DNA of 64,000 bases from Candidatus Poseidonia sp. (GTDB taxonomy: Archaea; Thermoplasmatota; Poseidoniia; Poseidoniales; Poseidoniaceae), in assembly GCA_016778305.1 (NCBI GenBank), contig JADHPT010000004.1, positions 1 through 64,000 on the forward strand. Reading direction: 5' to 3'. The notes beneath the pieces are model-generated. The model saw nothing but the letters and a program-made list of their open reading frames with translations, had not been told where the DNA came from and ran no database searches. Position 1 is the stretch's first letter; each line of letters opens with the position of its first letter. Positions 35,223-45,210 of this stretch are shown one piece after another. Position numbers and translations under genes: made by a program.

Positions 35223-38087
35223 ATGACCATGGACAGTACCCCTTCGCCTTGGGAATCTGTCAGCAACACATTCGAACGATTCACATCGGGTATCAAATCA
35301 AGAAGTCATGAACGACTCGACGCCCTCTATTCCAACGCACTCAAATCACCTGGAACAATTGTCCTTCTGTTCGTGGTACTCAGCGCTGTGTTCGCACAAC
35401 AAGGCATGGCCTTTCAAGAACAGATTGATGATGATGTTGAAATTTTCCTGCCCGATGGGGCGTCTTCAACTGAACTCCTACTCGAAGTTCGTCAAGAATG
35501 GTCAACGGACCTTGCGGTCATTTACATTCAAACCCCGAATGCATTCAATCCGACCGACACGACGAATATCACCGATGAAAGTTTCCTCAATGAAATCAGC
35601 TGGGTTGAAGGTGACGACCGCAATATTGGGGGCGACTCAACGGGGAGAGGAATGGATTTTGACAAGACCGACCACGGTAGAAAGGACGGTGTATTGTGGA
35701 TTATCTCACCCGCTCAGGTCATAAAAGAGATCAATTCAGCGGATGGCCGATTCAATAATTCACTTTGCGTACACGGAGTAAACAATCGCTTACCTATTGA
35801 ACTGGATTGTGATCTTTTGCCACCTGGTGGAGAATATGCAATTCCCGACCAACAACGCATTGACCAGATCATCGAAGAATCGGATGGGGGCTTTGACGCC
35901 TTGTTCAAAGACACCAACGACATGGACCCGACCGTCGACAGTGATGGAGACGGAATTTACACGAACGACATGGATGGGGATGGAATATGGGACACTACGG
36001 CCATCATCGTTGGTATGCACCACGACCCTTCCGTGACGGGAGATTGGGAAGATTTCTCTGCACTTCTGAATCATTTCCAAAATATCATTGATGCCCGACC
36101 AAGCGATTCATCTAATACAGAAATGACGGTAACGGGATTAACCAAAGTTCTTGAAGACATTTCAGATGCGATTTACGAAGATTTACTCATGATTCTTCCT
36201 TGGTCGGTATTGTTCACCGTATTGGTTATCACCGCACTTCACCGCTCTGCAAAGGTTGTTGTCATCACAGGCACACCTATTTTGATGGCCCTCGCCATCA
36301 CCTTCGGATCCTCAGTGATTCTCAACATCACCTTGACACCGATGATCGTAGCGACCTTCCCCATCTTGATTGGTTTAGGTGTGGACTACGCACTGCATAT
36401 GGTAAACAGAATCGAAGAAGTGCGGCGGAAAGAAATCGATAAGGCTCACGATGAGAATGAACGCAGGCGTAAAAGGGGTCAACCGGATGAACCTATTCCA
36501 GACCTGTGGGACATTGATTTTTACAAATCCTGTGTAATGGAGATGACTCGCTCAACGGGTGTAGCAGTCTTCCTCTCAGCCATGACGACAATCGTTGGAT
36601 TTTCAGTCCTCATCGCTCCCGCAATCGTACCCATTTCTCCAATACGTTCGGTGGGAATTACACTGGTCATCGGAATTTTCTCAACGCTTGTCCTGAGTAT
36701 ATTGCTCGTTCCCACCTTAGCATGGATGTTGAAATTCAACAAACGGACGAACCCAAGTGTTTGGAAAAACATTGGAAAAGCTCCCATTAAAGGATTCTTT
36801 TTGATTATCCTCATAGCGAGCAGCGTTACGGTGTATGGAATCGCGAATCTTGACGAGCTCAGCAAACCAATCACGGGTTCATCAGAAGCACCCGATGGAA
36901 TTGATTCACTCAACTCACTTGCAGAATACTCGAGGCAATTTAGCAGTGGGCAGACCTCGCTCTTCATTTACGATGCATCACAGCGACCTAATAATAACGA
37001 TACGCAGAACATCAGGGATCTGCCAGTATTGGACTCAATGGATGCGATGGAACAACAAGTAGACCAGGTTGATGAAACTTCAACAACGAGCATCATCACC
37101 TTCCTCAAAGCAGTACCTGCAACCATTACAATAGCGGACGGGATTACTATCGGCGACGGTTCCCTGTGGGATTTGCTGCACGACCCTTGCTGGGACAGTA
37201 CTGAATTGCTCAACCCGAATTGTCCCGCATGGACCTTGATACCTGTTGGTGAACGAGAAGACCTCCGTAAGGACATGGTCAACGTCGCCTTTGACACATT
37301 ATCACCAGAAGTTCGTTCTATGCTCCTCAATGAGGGAGGTGAAAAGGCGATTATATACGTGAGTCAACCCTACATGAATCTCAATGTCGCTGGTGAATTA
37401 CGAGATGAAATCGACGACATTTTAGGAGAAGGCCCCAAGCTTTCTAACACCCGTACCTCCCTTTTAACAGGGGGGCTTCCCGTATCGCTTGACATCAATG
37501 AAGGCATCCAATATACGCAAACAACCACCACACTTCTCACCCTACTCGTTCTCACACTCCTGCTCATGGTAGTGTTCCGTTCGCCCCGTTTGGGTATCTA
37601 CACCATGATACCGGTTGCGGTAGTCATCCTCTGGCAGCCCTTGCTCATGAGAAGCGGTGATGTGAACGTCAATATCTTCACTGCCATGATTGGAACCATT
37701 GTATTCGGCATCGGTGTCGACGATGCGATTCACGTTATGCACCGTATCAAAGAAGAGGGAGAGACACCCCATGGAATGGCATCTGCCATTGAGGAAACAG
37801 GCCAAACCATTTTCGAAACCACCATCACGACCGTGTCTGGAATTGCAGCGGGCTTCCTCGCTGCCTTCCCGGGATTAGAAAATTTCTTCATGCTGATGTG
37901 CTTATTGATCATCTTTGCTTTCGTCACGAGCACCTTCTTGCTGCCGGCGATTATTACAGCAGAACACGTCGTAAGAGCAAAAATCAATCGTCACCCATCA
38001 TGGATTGACTTTGGAGATGGCGTTGCTGTCGGGCAATCCGAGGTCATGAAACCGCTTGATGCAATCGTAATCGGAGACTTGGACTAA
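35223..38087 (+). CDS. RND superfamily transporter with TSP3-like external insertion
   Basis: A 954-residue membrane protein with the duplicated RND layout and about 12 helices. Helix-4 motifs are IGLGVDYALHMVNRIEE in the first half and FGIGVDDAIHVMHRIKE in the second. In the first external loop is an acidic calcium-type insertion (DPTVDSDGDGIYTNDMDGDG), like the repeats in the surface protein at 1292. The cytoplasmic loop carries a long charged helix. Cargo is unknown; it may be an exporter of lipids or other hydrophobic compounds. It is distinct from, but related to, the RND protein at 13003-15579. Confidence 0.83.
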   Translation: MTMDSTPSPWESVSNTFERFTSGIKSRSHERLDALYSNALKSPGTIVLLFVVLSAVFAQQGMAFQEQIDDDVEIFLPDGASSTELLLEVRQEWSTDLAVIYIQTPNAFNPTDTTNITDESFLNEISWVEGDDRNIGGDSTGRGMDFDKTDHGRKDGVLWIISPAQVIKEINSADGRFNNSLCVHGVNNRLPIELDCDLLPPGGEYAIPDQQRIDQIIEESDGGFDALFKDTNDMDPTVDSDGDGIYTNDMDGDGIWDTTAIIVGMHHDPSVTGDWEDFSALLNHFQNIIDARPSDSSNTEMTVTGLTKVLEDISDAIYEDLLMILPWSVLFTVLVITALHRSAKVVVITGTPILMALAITFGSSVILNITLTPMIVATFPILIGLGVDYALHMVNRIEEVRRKEIDKAHDENERRRKRGQPDEPIPDLWDIDFYKSCVMEMTRSTGVAVFLSAMTTIVGFSVLIAPAIVPISPIRSVGITLVIGIFSTLVLSILLVPTLAWMLKFNKRTNPSVWKNIGKAPIKGFFLIILIASSVTVYGIANLDELSKPITGSSEAPDGIDSLNSLAEYSRQFSSGQTSLFIYDASQRPNNNDTQNIRDLPVLDSMDAMEQQVDQVDETSTTSIITFLKAVPATITIADGITIGDGSLWDLLHDPCWDSTELLNPNCPAWTLIPVGEREDLRKDMVNVAFDTLSPEVRSMLLNEGGEKAIIYVSQPYMNLNVAGELRDEIDDILGEGPKLSNTRTSLLTGGLPVSLDINEGIQYTQTTTTLLTLLVLTLLLMVVFRSPRLGIYTMIPVAVVILWQPLLMRSGDVNVNIFTAMIGTIVFGIGVDDAIHVMHRIKEEGETPHGMASAIEETGQTIFETTITTVSGIAAGFLAAFPGLENFFMLMCLLIIFAFVTSTFLLPAIITAEHVVRAKINRHPSWIDFGDGVAVGQSEVMKPLDAIVIGDLD

Positions 38088-38137
38088 CATCCGCTATGTC
38101 CAAGATTGATTGAAGTTGGACCAATACAATTGGAAGT

Positions 38138-38440
38138 GGAGGGAGTAGGGAGTAAGCCCCTTTCTGTTACCTTTCGGTGACCGCATTCAACTTAGCATCC
38201 TACCTGTCCCTCGTCGTGCAGAGTCAACGGGACTGTTTGGACTTGCTCCAGCGGGGTTGCTCGTCTCATCGACAACATGGCAATCTCGGTCTTTCAACGT
38301 CATCGTACACACCTTGCATCGTTCGTTTCTGCAGCATTGACCCAACCATTTCTGTTTGCTTCCTTCTGGTAGCCGCTTGCACTATGGAGAGGGGACTTTC
38401 CTCAGAGTCGAACTCTGTCAGCGGCCCTCCTACTCCCTCC
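38138..38440 (-). ncRNA. rnpB: RNase P RNA (archaeal type)
   Basis: The 405-nt stretch between two protein genes holds an RNase P RNA read on the minus strand. Its 5' end GGAGGGAGTAGG (38429-38440) pairs perfectly with CCTACTCCCTCC at the 3' end (38138-38149), forming the 12-bp P1 stem. The universally conserved GAGGAAAGTCC (CR-I) lies at 38393-38403 and ACAGAAAGGGGCTTA (CR-V) at 38153-38167. At about 303 nt it has the usual archaeal length. It is the catalytic RNA of RNase P, which trims tRNA 5' leaders. It lies 53 nt downstream of the gene at 38493-43511; no clear promoter of its own was found. Confidence 0.93.
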
Positions 38441-38492
38441 GAAACAAGGTGTTCACCCCTTGCATTTGAAAACTCCCTTCAAAGAAGAAACT

Positions 38493-41400
38493 TCACTGAT
38501 AGGGATTCTCACCCGGAGATGCCGTCGCTGTTTGGCTTCCGTATGGGCCTAGTTCTTCCTTGCTAGAGGGGGGTGTTGGAGGTTTGGATTGAGCTACTGC
38601 AGGTAAGGACTTGAGCGGTGCGCCGGGCACGTTTTCCCGACGGAGGCCAACAACAAGCAGGCCAATCAATCCAAGTGAAAGGAGAACAACCACAACGAGT
38701 AAGGAAGTGTTGACTGATGTGATGGTAGCGAAGACACCTTCAGAGCGTGGCTCATCAACGAGAACTGTTTCAGATTGAGCAATAGGGCCGTTGATAATAC
38801 TTAATTCAAGCCATTGAGTTCCATCGCGTCCAGGTTTCCAAAGATATTGGTACAGCACCTGTTCTCCAGACTGCACATTGATAACACGAGCATCCAATCG
38901 TGTTCGTGCACCATTTGACTCAACCAATTCAAGAACAACATTCGCCTCTCCATCAGCGAGACCACCATTGCTGATAGAGGTAGCAACCGTGATGAGATCA
39001 CCTTGATGGAGCTCAGAATCTGGCTTCATTTCAATATCAGCAATACTGAAGATAGGGACACGTTGTTCAAGAGCCCATACTCGAAGAGGTGCATCAATGT
39101 CGTTGAAGACTGAATCCACTTCGTGACCAGCAGCATCCATCCCCGTCACCCAAACACGCAACTCAATGGCTTTTGTTCTGAACAACGGGAGCATCAATTC
39201 ATCCAAGTTCAGCGTACATCGTACGGGAATGGATTCACCACTGAGGCGCTCACCAAGCACTTCAAGAGGGACACTGCCGTTATCGTAAAGATATGAATTC
39301 AGGCCAAGACCAGCGTCATTGAGCGACCAGTGAAGCCGCAACGTAGATTCATCCAAGCGTGCATTTTCATTCAGCCTCAGTTCAAAGTTGAGATCTGTCC
39401 ATTCATCCTCAGAAAGAACCGTGTTGAACTGTGGGCGGTCAACTGCTGCCATGCGTGGTGCTTCATTGTCAACAATGAACCAGATAAATGCTGCGTCATC
39501 ACCTCTATAGACCGCACCATTAGGAGCGTCATAGAGGTCACCAAACAAGCCGTAAGTACCGTCCAAGAGGGGGGTCATCAGTGTAGCAGTGAAGGTTCCG
39601 TTGATCGCTTGAATTTGGGCACCATTCTCACCTAAGGAAAGGTCCACGTAGAGATCTTGGTGAACGGAACGTTGGCTTCGGTACCAAACCAGTGAACCCG
39701 TGACGTCAAAGGATGTTCGAGGTTTTACCCAATAACCCAGTGAATCCACTGGTTCGTCACCCAAAGAAATTGCAAGGGAGTCGGGATGAATCATCATTTC
39801 ACCCGAAAACTTCCAACTCAATGGTTCAAGTAAAAATCGATTGGATTGACCTGACTGATCGATCATCGTGATGTGAGGAATTCTGCGTAGCGAAGTATCG
39901 GGGTCGTATCCCCATTCGATGCTGAAATTAACTTCAAAGACTCCATTTCGGGAGAATAAATCACTCTCTTCGAGGGGAAGCAGTTCGCATGATTCCAATT
40001 CGACATAGGTGTGAGATGAAGAGCATTGCCCGGTACTTTGATTCCAAGTAATCACTGACGGGTAAGGAGTATTGAACGCCAAGGCGAGGTGAATTTCAGA
40101 AAGGTCATAGATTCCGTTACGCTCCCAAATTGGAATCTGAATCGTATTCCATTCATCAGGGTGAATCCATGGTTCCTCTTCCCCACTGGACCACGCCAAA
40201 CTCGAAGCCCCTAAGGAAGGTGCACCATTTTCGTTGATTTGGACGTGGAACAGTGGAGCATCCATGTCTCCAGAATCCGCCATTAGATGTCCCGCACTAT
40301 CACCTACCTCAAGCCAACCGACGAAGTAATCACCGACTTCTGCATCTGAAGTATCGAGAAGAAGTGGGTACTCTCCGATGAGCGTGGAGAGATTTTGAGG
40401 TAGCGTGAGGTCCATCCTATGCAGTTCATCTGAACTCATATTGAGGTCCCCGTTTGCATCGTCGACCCATGAGCGCCAAATCATAGCCATTGCATGAGTC
40501 GGCAAATGTGGGCGGTCTGCAATTGAAAACTTAAGCTCAGTTCGGGGTGAAGCATCTCGATTGTCGAAGCGTTCAACATCACTTGACACAAGCGTTGGTG
40601 GAACATTGTCAAACAGGAAGGTGTGCGTGTTTACCACTTCTTCAACCATGTCTTGGCCACGAAGAGGTACGACTTCCACACCAAGTTCCATGGAAGGTCT
40701 GCCGCTCGGTACGTTGTAGGGGAAGAGTGCGACTCCGTTGGAATAGGATGAGGTGGTAGCATATTCTGTTCCATCAACAAGGAAGCGAACCAAGGCGGCT
40801 CCTGTGCGAGGTGTTCCTTCATCTGTTCCCTCAAAGCCGAGTACGACTTCGATGTTCACCACTTCACCTGCTCGCAGATAGGGGAATTCGGCATCAGAGC
40901 GTATTCCCTCACTGGAAAGAACCGACCATGAGCGAAGCGCAATATCATTCTCAACGCCTTGATCGTAGCCCAAGCCAAAGGTTTGCGATACCGGCAACAT
41001 GGACCCGGTCGGTGCAAGCATGTTAACCGTCATGACGAGAGATGGTTCGTCGTCCCAGCCATCTGGGAATTTGAAATGATGTCCAAATTCGAGATAATTG
41101 GAGGAACCTACGGCGGTAATGGAACCTGACAGTCCTTCATCAAACCAAACCAATGAAGTTCCAGAGGCCGTACAGCTTGAGATTGAAAGAGGCGTGATGG
41201 GAAGAGAGGTGATGGGGCATCGCAGGGTGGATTGTTGTGATTGACCAGCAAGTTGGAACTGGACCTCCCAGTTGGATTGTTGAGCATGCGTATATGCGTC
41301 CGTGATGCCAAGCGGCGTGAAATCAAAGATCGCTTTGGTCTCAATCCAATCATTACCAGGCACCAGTGTATTGGTAACGTTGCTCACTTCAAGTGAAACG

Positions 41401-43511
41401 GGGCGAACGGAGGCTTGGGTTTCTATTGAAGTGATGGTCAAGTAAATTGATCCTGTTCCGTCCATTCGAACCGGAAGATTTGCTTGTCTCTGACCCGCTT
41501 GTGGAATGGTCATTGAAAGTTCATGGTTCAAGCCCATCACCAAGGGGTGAGCTGCATTCAGGGTCAGGGTCATGTTGCTATCATAGGGGGCAAAGACGCC
41601 TCCGAAGAGTAAGTCCGAGGTGGTCAATGACGAGCCGATTCGAACTTCAACACTCGCCATAGGCAAGGCATCAAGCCCGTAGACTCCATTGGCTTGGATA
41701 AGAGCACTGTTGAGATCGGTGAGTTCAGTTCCTGAAAGCGTTACAACCGCTAAGTCACCAATATTTGAGAGGCCTCTGTTTAGGACATCTTGTCCGTTGA
41801 CGGATACAACCATGTAAGGGCTACTCAATTCGGCAGATGGCGAGGCTACGGCGAATGAAAATGAATCAACACCACGAGTGGGTAATGCCATTTCAAAAGA
41901 GGCAGGGGTAGCAGGCGTGGCTGCTTTTGTTGCCCATTGTACTCCGGTTATCAATTCGTTCTGCAGCCCGAGAATACCAATACCGTCTCGGTCAAGCGAC
42001 CATTCCGGTATTCCGTCAAGTCCCACATCCAAGCGTAATCCATCGGCAACAGAAGTACGAACGAGTTCAGCATCAAAGGATAACCAAGTGAAAGAACCAC
42101 CCGTACTTTGCATCCTGAATTGCACCATGAAAGAGGGGGCATTCAAATCTTGACGGCCCTGGGGATTCATTGCATTCCAAGTAGTACCGCCATCGGTTGA
42201 GAACTCAAGCTGCCCTTGCCCGGACTGAGTATTATTCACGACGATTGAAGAGAAGCCACTTCGAACGTGATATTCGTTACTGAGTACGACTCCATTGCTC
42301 GTAATGGCACCGTTTGCCCAGTTACCTGATTGGATTTGCCAGCCCTCCGAGGAAGGATCCGTATCGAATGTTTTTGCGACATGACCGTTCATGGAGATAC
42401 TACGGACTTCGGAGGTTCCTCCACCTGGTGCTTCCTTCATGTGGAATTTCAAGCGCAAGAGAGGATGTGCTTCAGCATCGATCATGCCAAGGTCTGCAAA
42501 GGTGGAAGTCATGTGTTCAAATCCAGGAACTGGAAGTGAGGTTTGAGCGTCAAGGATTTGCCATTCAAAAACTGAACCGGGATACACGAAGGCATCCATG
42601 TGAAGCAGTCCGTGCATCATGCCTTCTCCACGTCCAAGTTGAGAGGGTCCAAAGATATCCGATGTCCAATTACCCTCTCCGTTCCCTGAACCACCCGTTG
42701 GTGTGATGACGATGTCATCAACCCAAGCGGTGTCAGATCCACTGTTGACACTGCCGTCCTTGGTATACTTCCATGTGACAGATTGTGCGGTGGCTGGAAG
42801 GGAAAAGCTTGCTGTAGAAGGTCCAACCGTACCTGACCATCTGCTGGTATAGCCAGAATAACGTGAGCAATTTGGATTATCGATACAGAAGATGAGGTAG
42901 TCAAAACTCCCTTCAGAGGAAACTCTGTACTTGAAGGTTCCAGAAGCAGCTGGCAGTTGAGATACATCAAGGGTCATGCTCGATTCTTGATTGTGCGAGA
43001 TGGTGCCTGCTTTGGCTTGACTTGCACCTTGAATCGCAGTTGCAGGTGGTTGTATTGCTTCAATGATCCAATTTGAAGTTCCCGAAAGCGACCATTCAGG
43101 CTCGAACGAACCTGATTCAAAGTTATATTGCCAGTCCTGTGGTAGGATTTGAAGTGAAGATTTATTCACATCCATCCCATCATACACCGAATTATCATCA
43201 AAATCACCTGCATCGGTCATCGTTGACGCTAATGAGTTTTGTAGGGTGTTCGGTTGTATTTCAAGGTCCATCGATTTGATGGCATAGCCGTCATTAACTG
43301 CAACGCTCACACGTTCATTGGCGCCATCTGGCCACGATCCAATCGTCAATGTAGTAGCTTGACCAACGGGAGTTGTAGGAGCGATTAATCCGTCATCTTG
43401 GGCCAATGTTTGTGATGATTTGACCAATCCGAGATCGGCAGGAATCATGGAAATGAGAAACAAGAGACACAGGCCGACCGCAAGGCCTCGCCCGTTGCCC
43501 TGTGGACTCAT
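38493..43511 (-). CDS. Giant surface protein with CARDB domain and C-terminal membrane anchor
   Basis: A 1672-residue exported protein. The signal peptide is GLAVGLCLLFLISMIPADLG. The mature part is a long series of beta-sandwich-like segments, including MAM/concanavalin-like regions near the N-terminus (SGTFKYRVSSEGSFDYLIFC) with paired cysteines. Near the C-terminus a CARDB-like domain (IADIEMKPDSELHQGDLITV) leads to one membrane helix (LLVVVVLLSLGLIGLLVVGL) and a proline/serine-rich tail. The layout parallels the kelch protein at 7684, though the N-terminal modules differ. ATG 43511 begins the signal peptide. Function is likely cell-surface binding or structure. Confidence 0.85.
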   Translation of the reverse strand: MSPQGNGRGLAVGLCLLFLISMIPADLGLVKSSQTLAQDDGLIAPTTPVGQATTLTIGSWPDGANERVSVAVNDGYAIKSMDLEIQPNTLQNSLASTMTDAGDFDDNSVYDGMDVNKSSLQILPQDWQYNFESGSFEPEWSLSGTSNWIIEAIQPPATAIQGASQAKAGTISHNQESSMTLDVSQLPAASGTFKYRVSSEGSFDYLIFCIDNPNCSRYSGYTSRWSGTVGPSTASFSLPATAQSVTWKYTKDGSVNSGSDTAWVDDIVITPTGGSGNGEGNWTSDIFGPSQLGRGEGMMHGLLHMDAFVYPGSVFEWQILDAQTSLPVPGFEHMTSTFADLGMIDAEAHPLLRLKFHMKEAPGGGTSEVRSISMNGHVAKTFDTDPSSEGWQIQSGNWANGAITSNGVVLSNEYHVRSGFSSIVVNNTQSGQGQLEFSTDGGTTWNAMNPQGRQDLNAPSFMVQFRMQSTGGSFTWLSFDAELVRTSVADGLRLDVGLDGIPEWSLDRDGIGILGLQNELITGVQWATKAATPATPASFEMALPTRGVDSFSFAVASPSAELSSPYMVVSVNGQDVLNRGLSNIGDLAVVTLSGTELTDLNSALIQANGVYGLDALPMASVEVRIGSSLTTSDLLFGGVFAPYDSNMTLTLNAAHPLVMGLNHELSMTIPQAGQRQANLPVRMDGTGSIYLTITSIETQASVRPVSLEVSNVTNTLVPGNDWIETKAIFDFTPLGITDAYTHAQQSNWEVQFQLAGQSQQSTLRCPITSLPITPLSISSCTASGTSLVWFDEGLSGSITAVGSSNYLEFGHHFKFPDGWDDEPSLVMTVNMLAPTGSMLPVSQTFGLGYDQGVENDIALRSWSVLSSEGIRSDAEFPYLRAGEVVNIEVVLGFEGTDEGTPRTGAALVRFLVDGTEYATTSSYSNGVALFPYNVPSGRPSMELGVEVVPLRGQDMVEEVVNTHTFLFDNVPPTLVSSDVERFDNRDASPRTELKFSIADRPHLPTHAMAMIWRSWVDDANGDLNMSSDELHRMDLTLPQNLSTLIGEYPLLLDTSDAEVGDYFVGWLEVGDSAGHLMADSGDMDAPLFHVQINENGAPSLGASSLAWSSGEEEPWIHPDEWNTIQIPIWERNGIYDLSEIHLALAFNTPYPSVITWNQSTGQCSSSHTYVELESCELLPLEESDLFSRNGVFEVNFSIEWGYDPDTSLRRIPHITMIDQSGQSNRFLLEPLSWKFSGEMMIHPDSLAISLGDEPVDSLGYWVKPRTSFDVTGSLVWYRSQRSVHQDLYVDLSLGENGAQIQAINGTFTATLMTPLLDGTYGLFGDLYDAPNGAVYRGDDAAFIWFIVDNEAPRMAAVDRPQFNTVLSEDEWTDLNFELRLNENARLDESTLRLHWSLNDAGLGLNSYLYDNGSVPLEVLGERLSGESIPVRCTLNLDELMLPLFRTKAIELRVWVTGMDAAGHEVDSVFNDIDAPLRVWALEQRVPIFSIADIEMKPDSELHQGDLITVATSISNGGLADGEANVVLELVESNGARTRLDARVINVQSGEQVLYQYLWKPGRDGTQWLELSIINGPIAQSETVLVDEPRSEGVFATITSVNTSLLVVVVLLSLGLIGLLVVGLRRENVPGAPLKSLPAVAQSKPPTPPSSKEELGPYGSQTATASPGENPYQ

Positions 43512-43573
43512 ACAACTGGCAGGACAAATCAATGGTCTAAAGGCTTCGGCGGCGAGGTTTGCCCGGTAATTGC

Positions 43574-44299
43574 ATGACGAAACTCAATAGAGTCCTTTCT
43601 CCAGCAACACTCATGGATGTGGAAGCCCTCAAAGCAGAAGCCGGTCGTGCAGCATGCAAATATGTGTCTGATGGAATGAATGTTGGTCTTGGAACAGGCT
43701 CAACGGTGAGGTATACCATCCTCGAACTTGGTCGCCGCGTCAAGGAAGAAGGTCTGAAGATTATCGGGGTACCAACCTCAATCGCAACTCAGGCGCTCGC
43801 AAAGGAAGTTGGTATTCCACTCGCCTCCCTTGACGAGTTAAATGGACTCGACATCGTTATCGATGGAACCGATGAATTCGATCCGCAATTCCAACTGATC
43901 AAAGGAGGAGGGGCTGCGCTCTTGCGAGAAAAAATCGTTGCCCAATCATCCGCTCGAATGATCGTCGTTGCAGACCAGCGAAAACAGGTTGATACTCTGG
44001 GGGCCTTTCCGCTCCCCATTGAGATAACACCATTTTCCCACCTCACAACGGTTCGAGCGCTGGAAAAACTTCTTGATTGCAGGGTCACTCTGAGGACAAA
44101 TGATCAAGAAACTCTGGTCACAGATAATGGCAACTATATCGTCGATGCGCATACGGGCTCAACCCTCAGCGACCCCCTTGAAATGGAACGTACGATCTTG
44201 AACATAGCGGGTGTTGTACAAGTTGGACTCTTCATCAACATGTGTGATGTTGTTGTGCTTGCATCCGATGACGGCGTAGTCGTGCTTGAAAAAGCATGA
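43574..44299 (+). CDS. rpiA: Ribose-5-phosphate isomerase A
   Basis: A 241-residue enzyme converting ribulose-5-phosphate and ribose-5-phosphate. Motifs are NVGLGTGSTVRYTI (phosphate-binding), VIDGTDEFDPQFQLIKGGGA with the catalytic acid, and ADQRKQVDTLG. The C-terminal GVVQVGLFINMCDVVVLASD is intact. ATG 43574 is used; ATG 43613 would also fit the family start. The gene feeds nucleotide and aromatic synthesis. It diverges from the giant surface protein and precedes tRNA-Lys. Confidence 0.93.
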   Translation: MTKLNRVLSPATLMDVEALKAEAGRAACKYVSDGMNVGLGTGSTVRYTILELGRRVKEEGLKIIGVPTSIATQALAKEVGIPLASLDELNGLDIVIDGTDEFDPQFQLIKGGGAALLREKIVAQSSARMIVVADQRKQVDTLGAFPLPIEITPFSHLTTVRALEKLLDCRVTLRTNDQETLVTDNGNYIVDAHTGSTLSDPLEMERTILNIAGVVQVGLFINMCDVVVLASDDGVVVLEKA

Positions 44300-44334
44300 G
44301 TTCATTGTTGAAGCAATACACTCTGCGTGAAGCA

Positions 44335-44341
44335 TTAAATA
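44335..44341 (+). promoter_or_regulatory. TATA-like box of tRNA-Lys
   Basis: TTAAATA is centred 25 nt upstream of the first base of the mature tRNA at 44363, the position expected for an archaeal tRNA promoter. Confidence 0.5.
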
Positions 44342-44362
44342 GGCGAGGCAGAAGGCCAAAGT

Positions 44363-44436
44363 GGGCCTGTAGCTTAGTCAGGTAGAGCGATGGACTCTTA
44401 ATCCATCGGTCGCGGGTTCGAACCCCGTCAGGCCCG
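44363..44436 (+). tRNA. trnK: tRNA-Lys (anticodon CTT)
   Basis: A 74-nt cloverleaf. The acceptor stem GGGCCTG pairs with CAGGCCC and the discriminator base is G. The anticodon stem ATGGA/TCCAT closes the loop CTCTTAA, giving anticodon CTT at 44397-44399; the T arm is GCGGGTTCGAACCCCGT. CCA is not encoded. No intron is seen. It lies just downstream of rpiA and faces the SodX gene. Confidence 0.96.
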
Positions 44437-44439
44437 CTT

Positions 44440-44748
44440 TCACTCCTCGATACAACGAGCAATTACTGCATCTCTTGAGACGGCTCCAAAGTTATGAGAA
44501 TCCTCTGATGCCAGAGGATCAGGCTGATCTCCGGTCAGAAAGAGGGTTTTGTTGGGTTCAACCCTCAAAATTCGTTTGACGATGAGGACATCAGGCTTCA
44601 AGGGATGATGGACAAGAACCACATCACCTGGACCAACAGAATCACCACCAATAGGTCGGAACGTCAAGACCGTTCCTTCAGGATAGGTAGGCCACATGCT
44701 TTCGCCTACGAGGCGAACGGGGAAATCTTCCTGTTCAGGCAGACTCAT
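44440..44748 (-). CDS. sodX: NiSOD maturation protease SodX (S26-like)
   Basis: A 102-residue S26-type peptidase without membrane helices. The catalytic serine lies in VRLVGESMWPTYPEG and the general-base lysine in LIVKRI; the C-terminal LFLTGDQPDPLASEDSHNFG is typical of the soluble nickel-type SOD maturation proteases. It would remove the N-terminal leader from SodN, exposing its histidine ligand. The ATG at 44748 overlaps the sodN stop as ATGA, so translation is coupled. ATG 44763 is the longer alternative. Confidence 0.87.
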   Translation of the reverse strand: MSLPEQEDFPVRLVGESMWPTYPEGTVLTFRPIGGDSVGPGDVVLVHHPLKPDVLIVKRILRVEPNKTLFLTGDQPDPLASEDSHNFGAVSRDAVIARCIEE

Positions 44749-45188
44749 GAAGCACGAATCCAAGGGACTTCACGACCCTTTACTGCCCAAAACATGTTGT
44801 GGATGGCTTCGCATGCATCCATCAATTCTTGTGCGTGGTCGGCTGAAACTTCAACTTTACAGGCGGAGCACAACTTTGCAGCGTGCCAGAAGGTATCGTG
44901 GAGGTCTGGGTTGGCCTCGAGATGTTGTGGCTTGAAGAAATCAGTCCAAAGAACGAGGAGTTCATCCTTGCAGGTTTGCGCTTCTTCTTCTTTGATTGCA
45001 GCATATCGTCCCATCGTGTTGAGGTAGGCGGCCATTGCTGGTCCGTCGCTGGTCTCTGGGCACGTTAAGCCGAGCATTTTCTTGGTCATGGACTGAACGG
45101 CTTCTGCTGCAACACGAGCACTGGCAGGGTCGTATACGCCACATGGGCCATCACAATGGGCTTCTGCTTCGATGATAGGGGTCTTCAT
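44745..45188 (-). CDS. sodN: Nickel superoxide dismutase precursor
   Basis: A 147-residue NiSOD precursor that disproportionates superoxide. After a 10-residue leader (MKTPIIEAEA) comes the nickel hook HCDGPCGVYDPASARVAAEA: His11, Cys12 and Cys16 of the precursor become His1, Cys2 and Cys6 of the mature enzyme. Position 4 of the hook is Gly where bacterial NiSODs usually have Leu. The rest is the usual four-helix bundle (TKKMLGLTCPETSDG, then LVLWTDFFKPQHLE). Its coupling to SodX makes the assignment secure. A TATA-like element sits 26 nt upstream. Confidence 0.92.
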   Translation of the reverse strand: MKTPIIEAEAHCDGPCGVYDPASARVAAEAVQSMTKKMLGLTCPETSDGPAMAAYLNTMGRYAAIKEEEAQTCKDELLVLWTDFFKPQHLEANPDLHDTFWHAAKLCSACKVEVSADHAQELMDACEAIHNMFWAVKGREVPWIRAS

Positions 45189-45210
45189 GAGTCACGCCAA
45201 GGCTCCGCAC

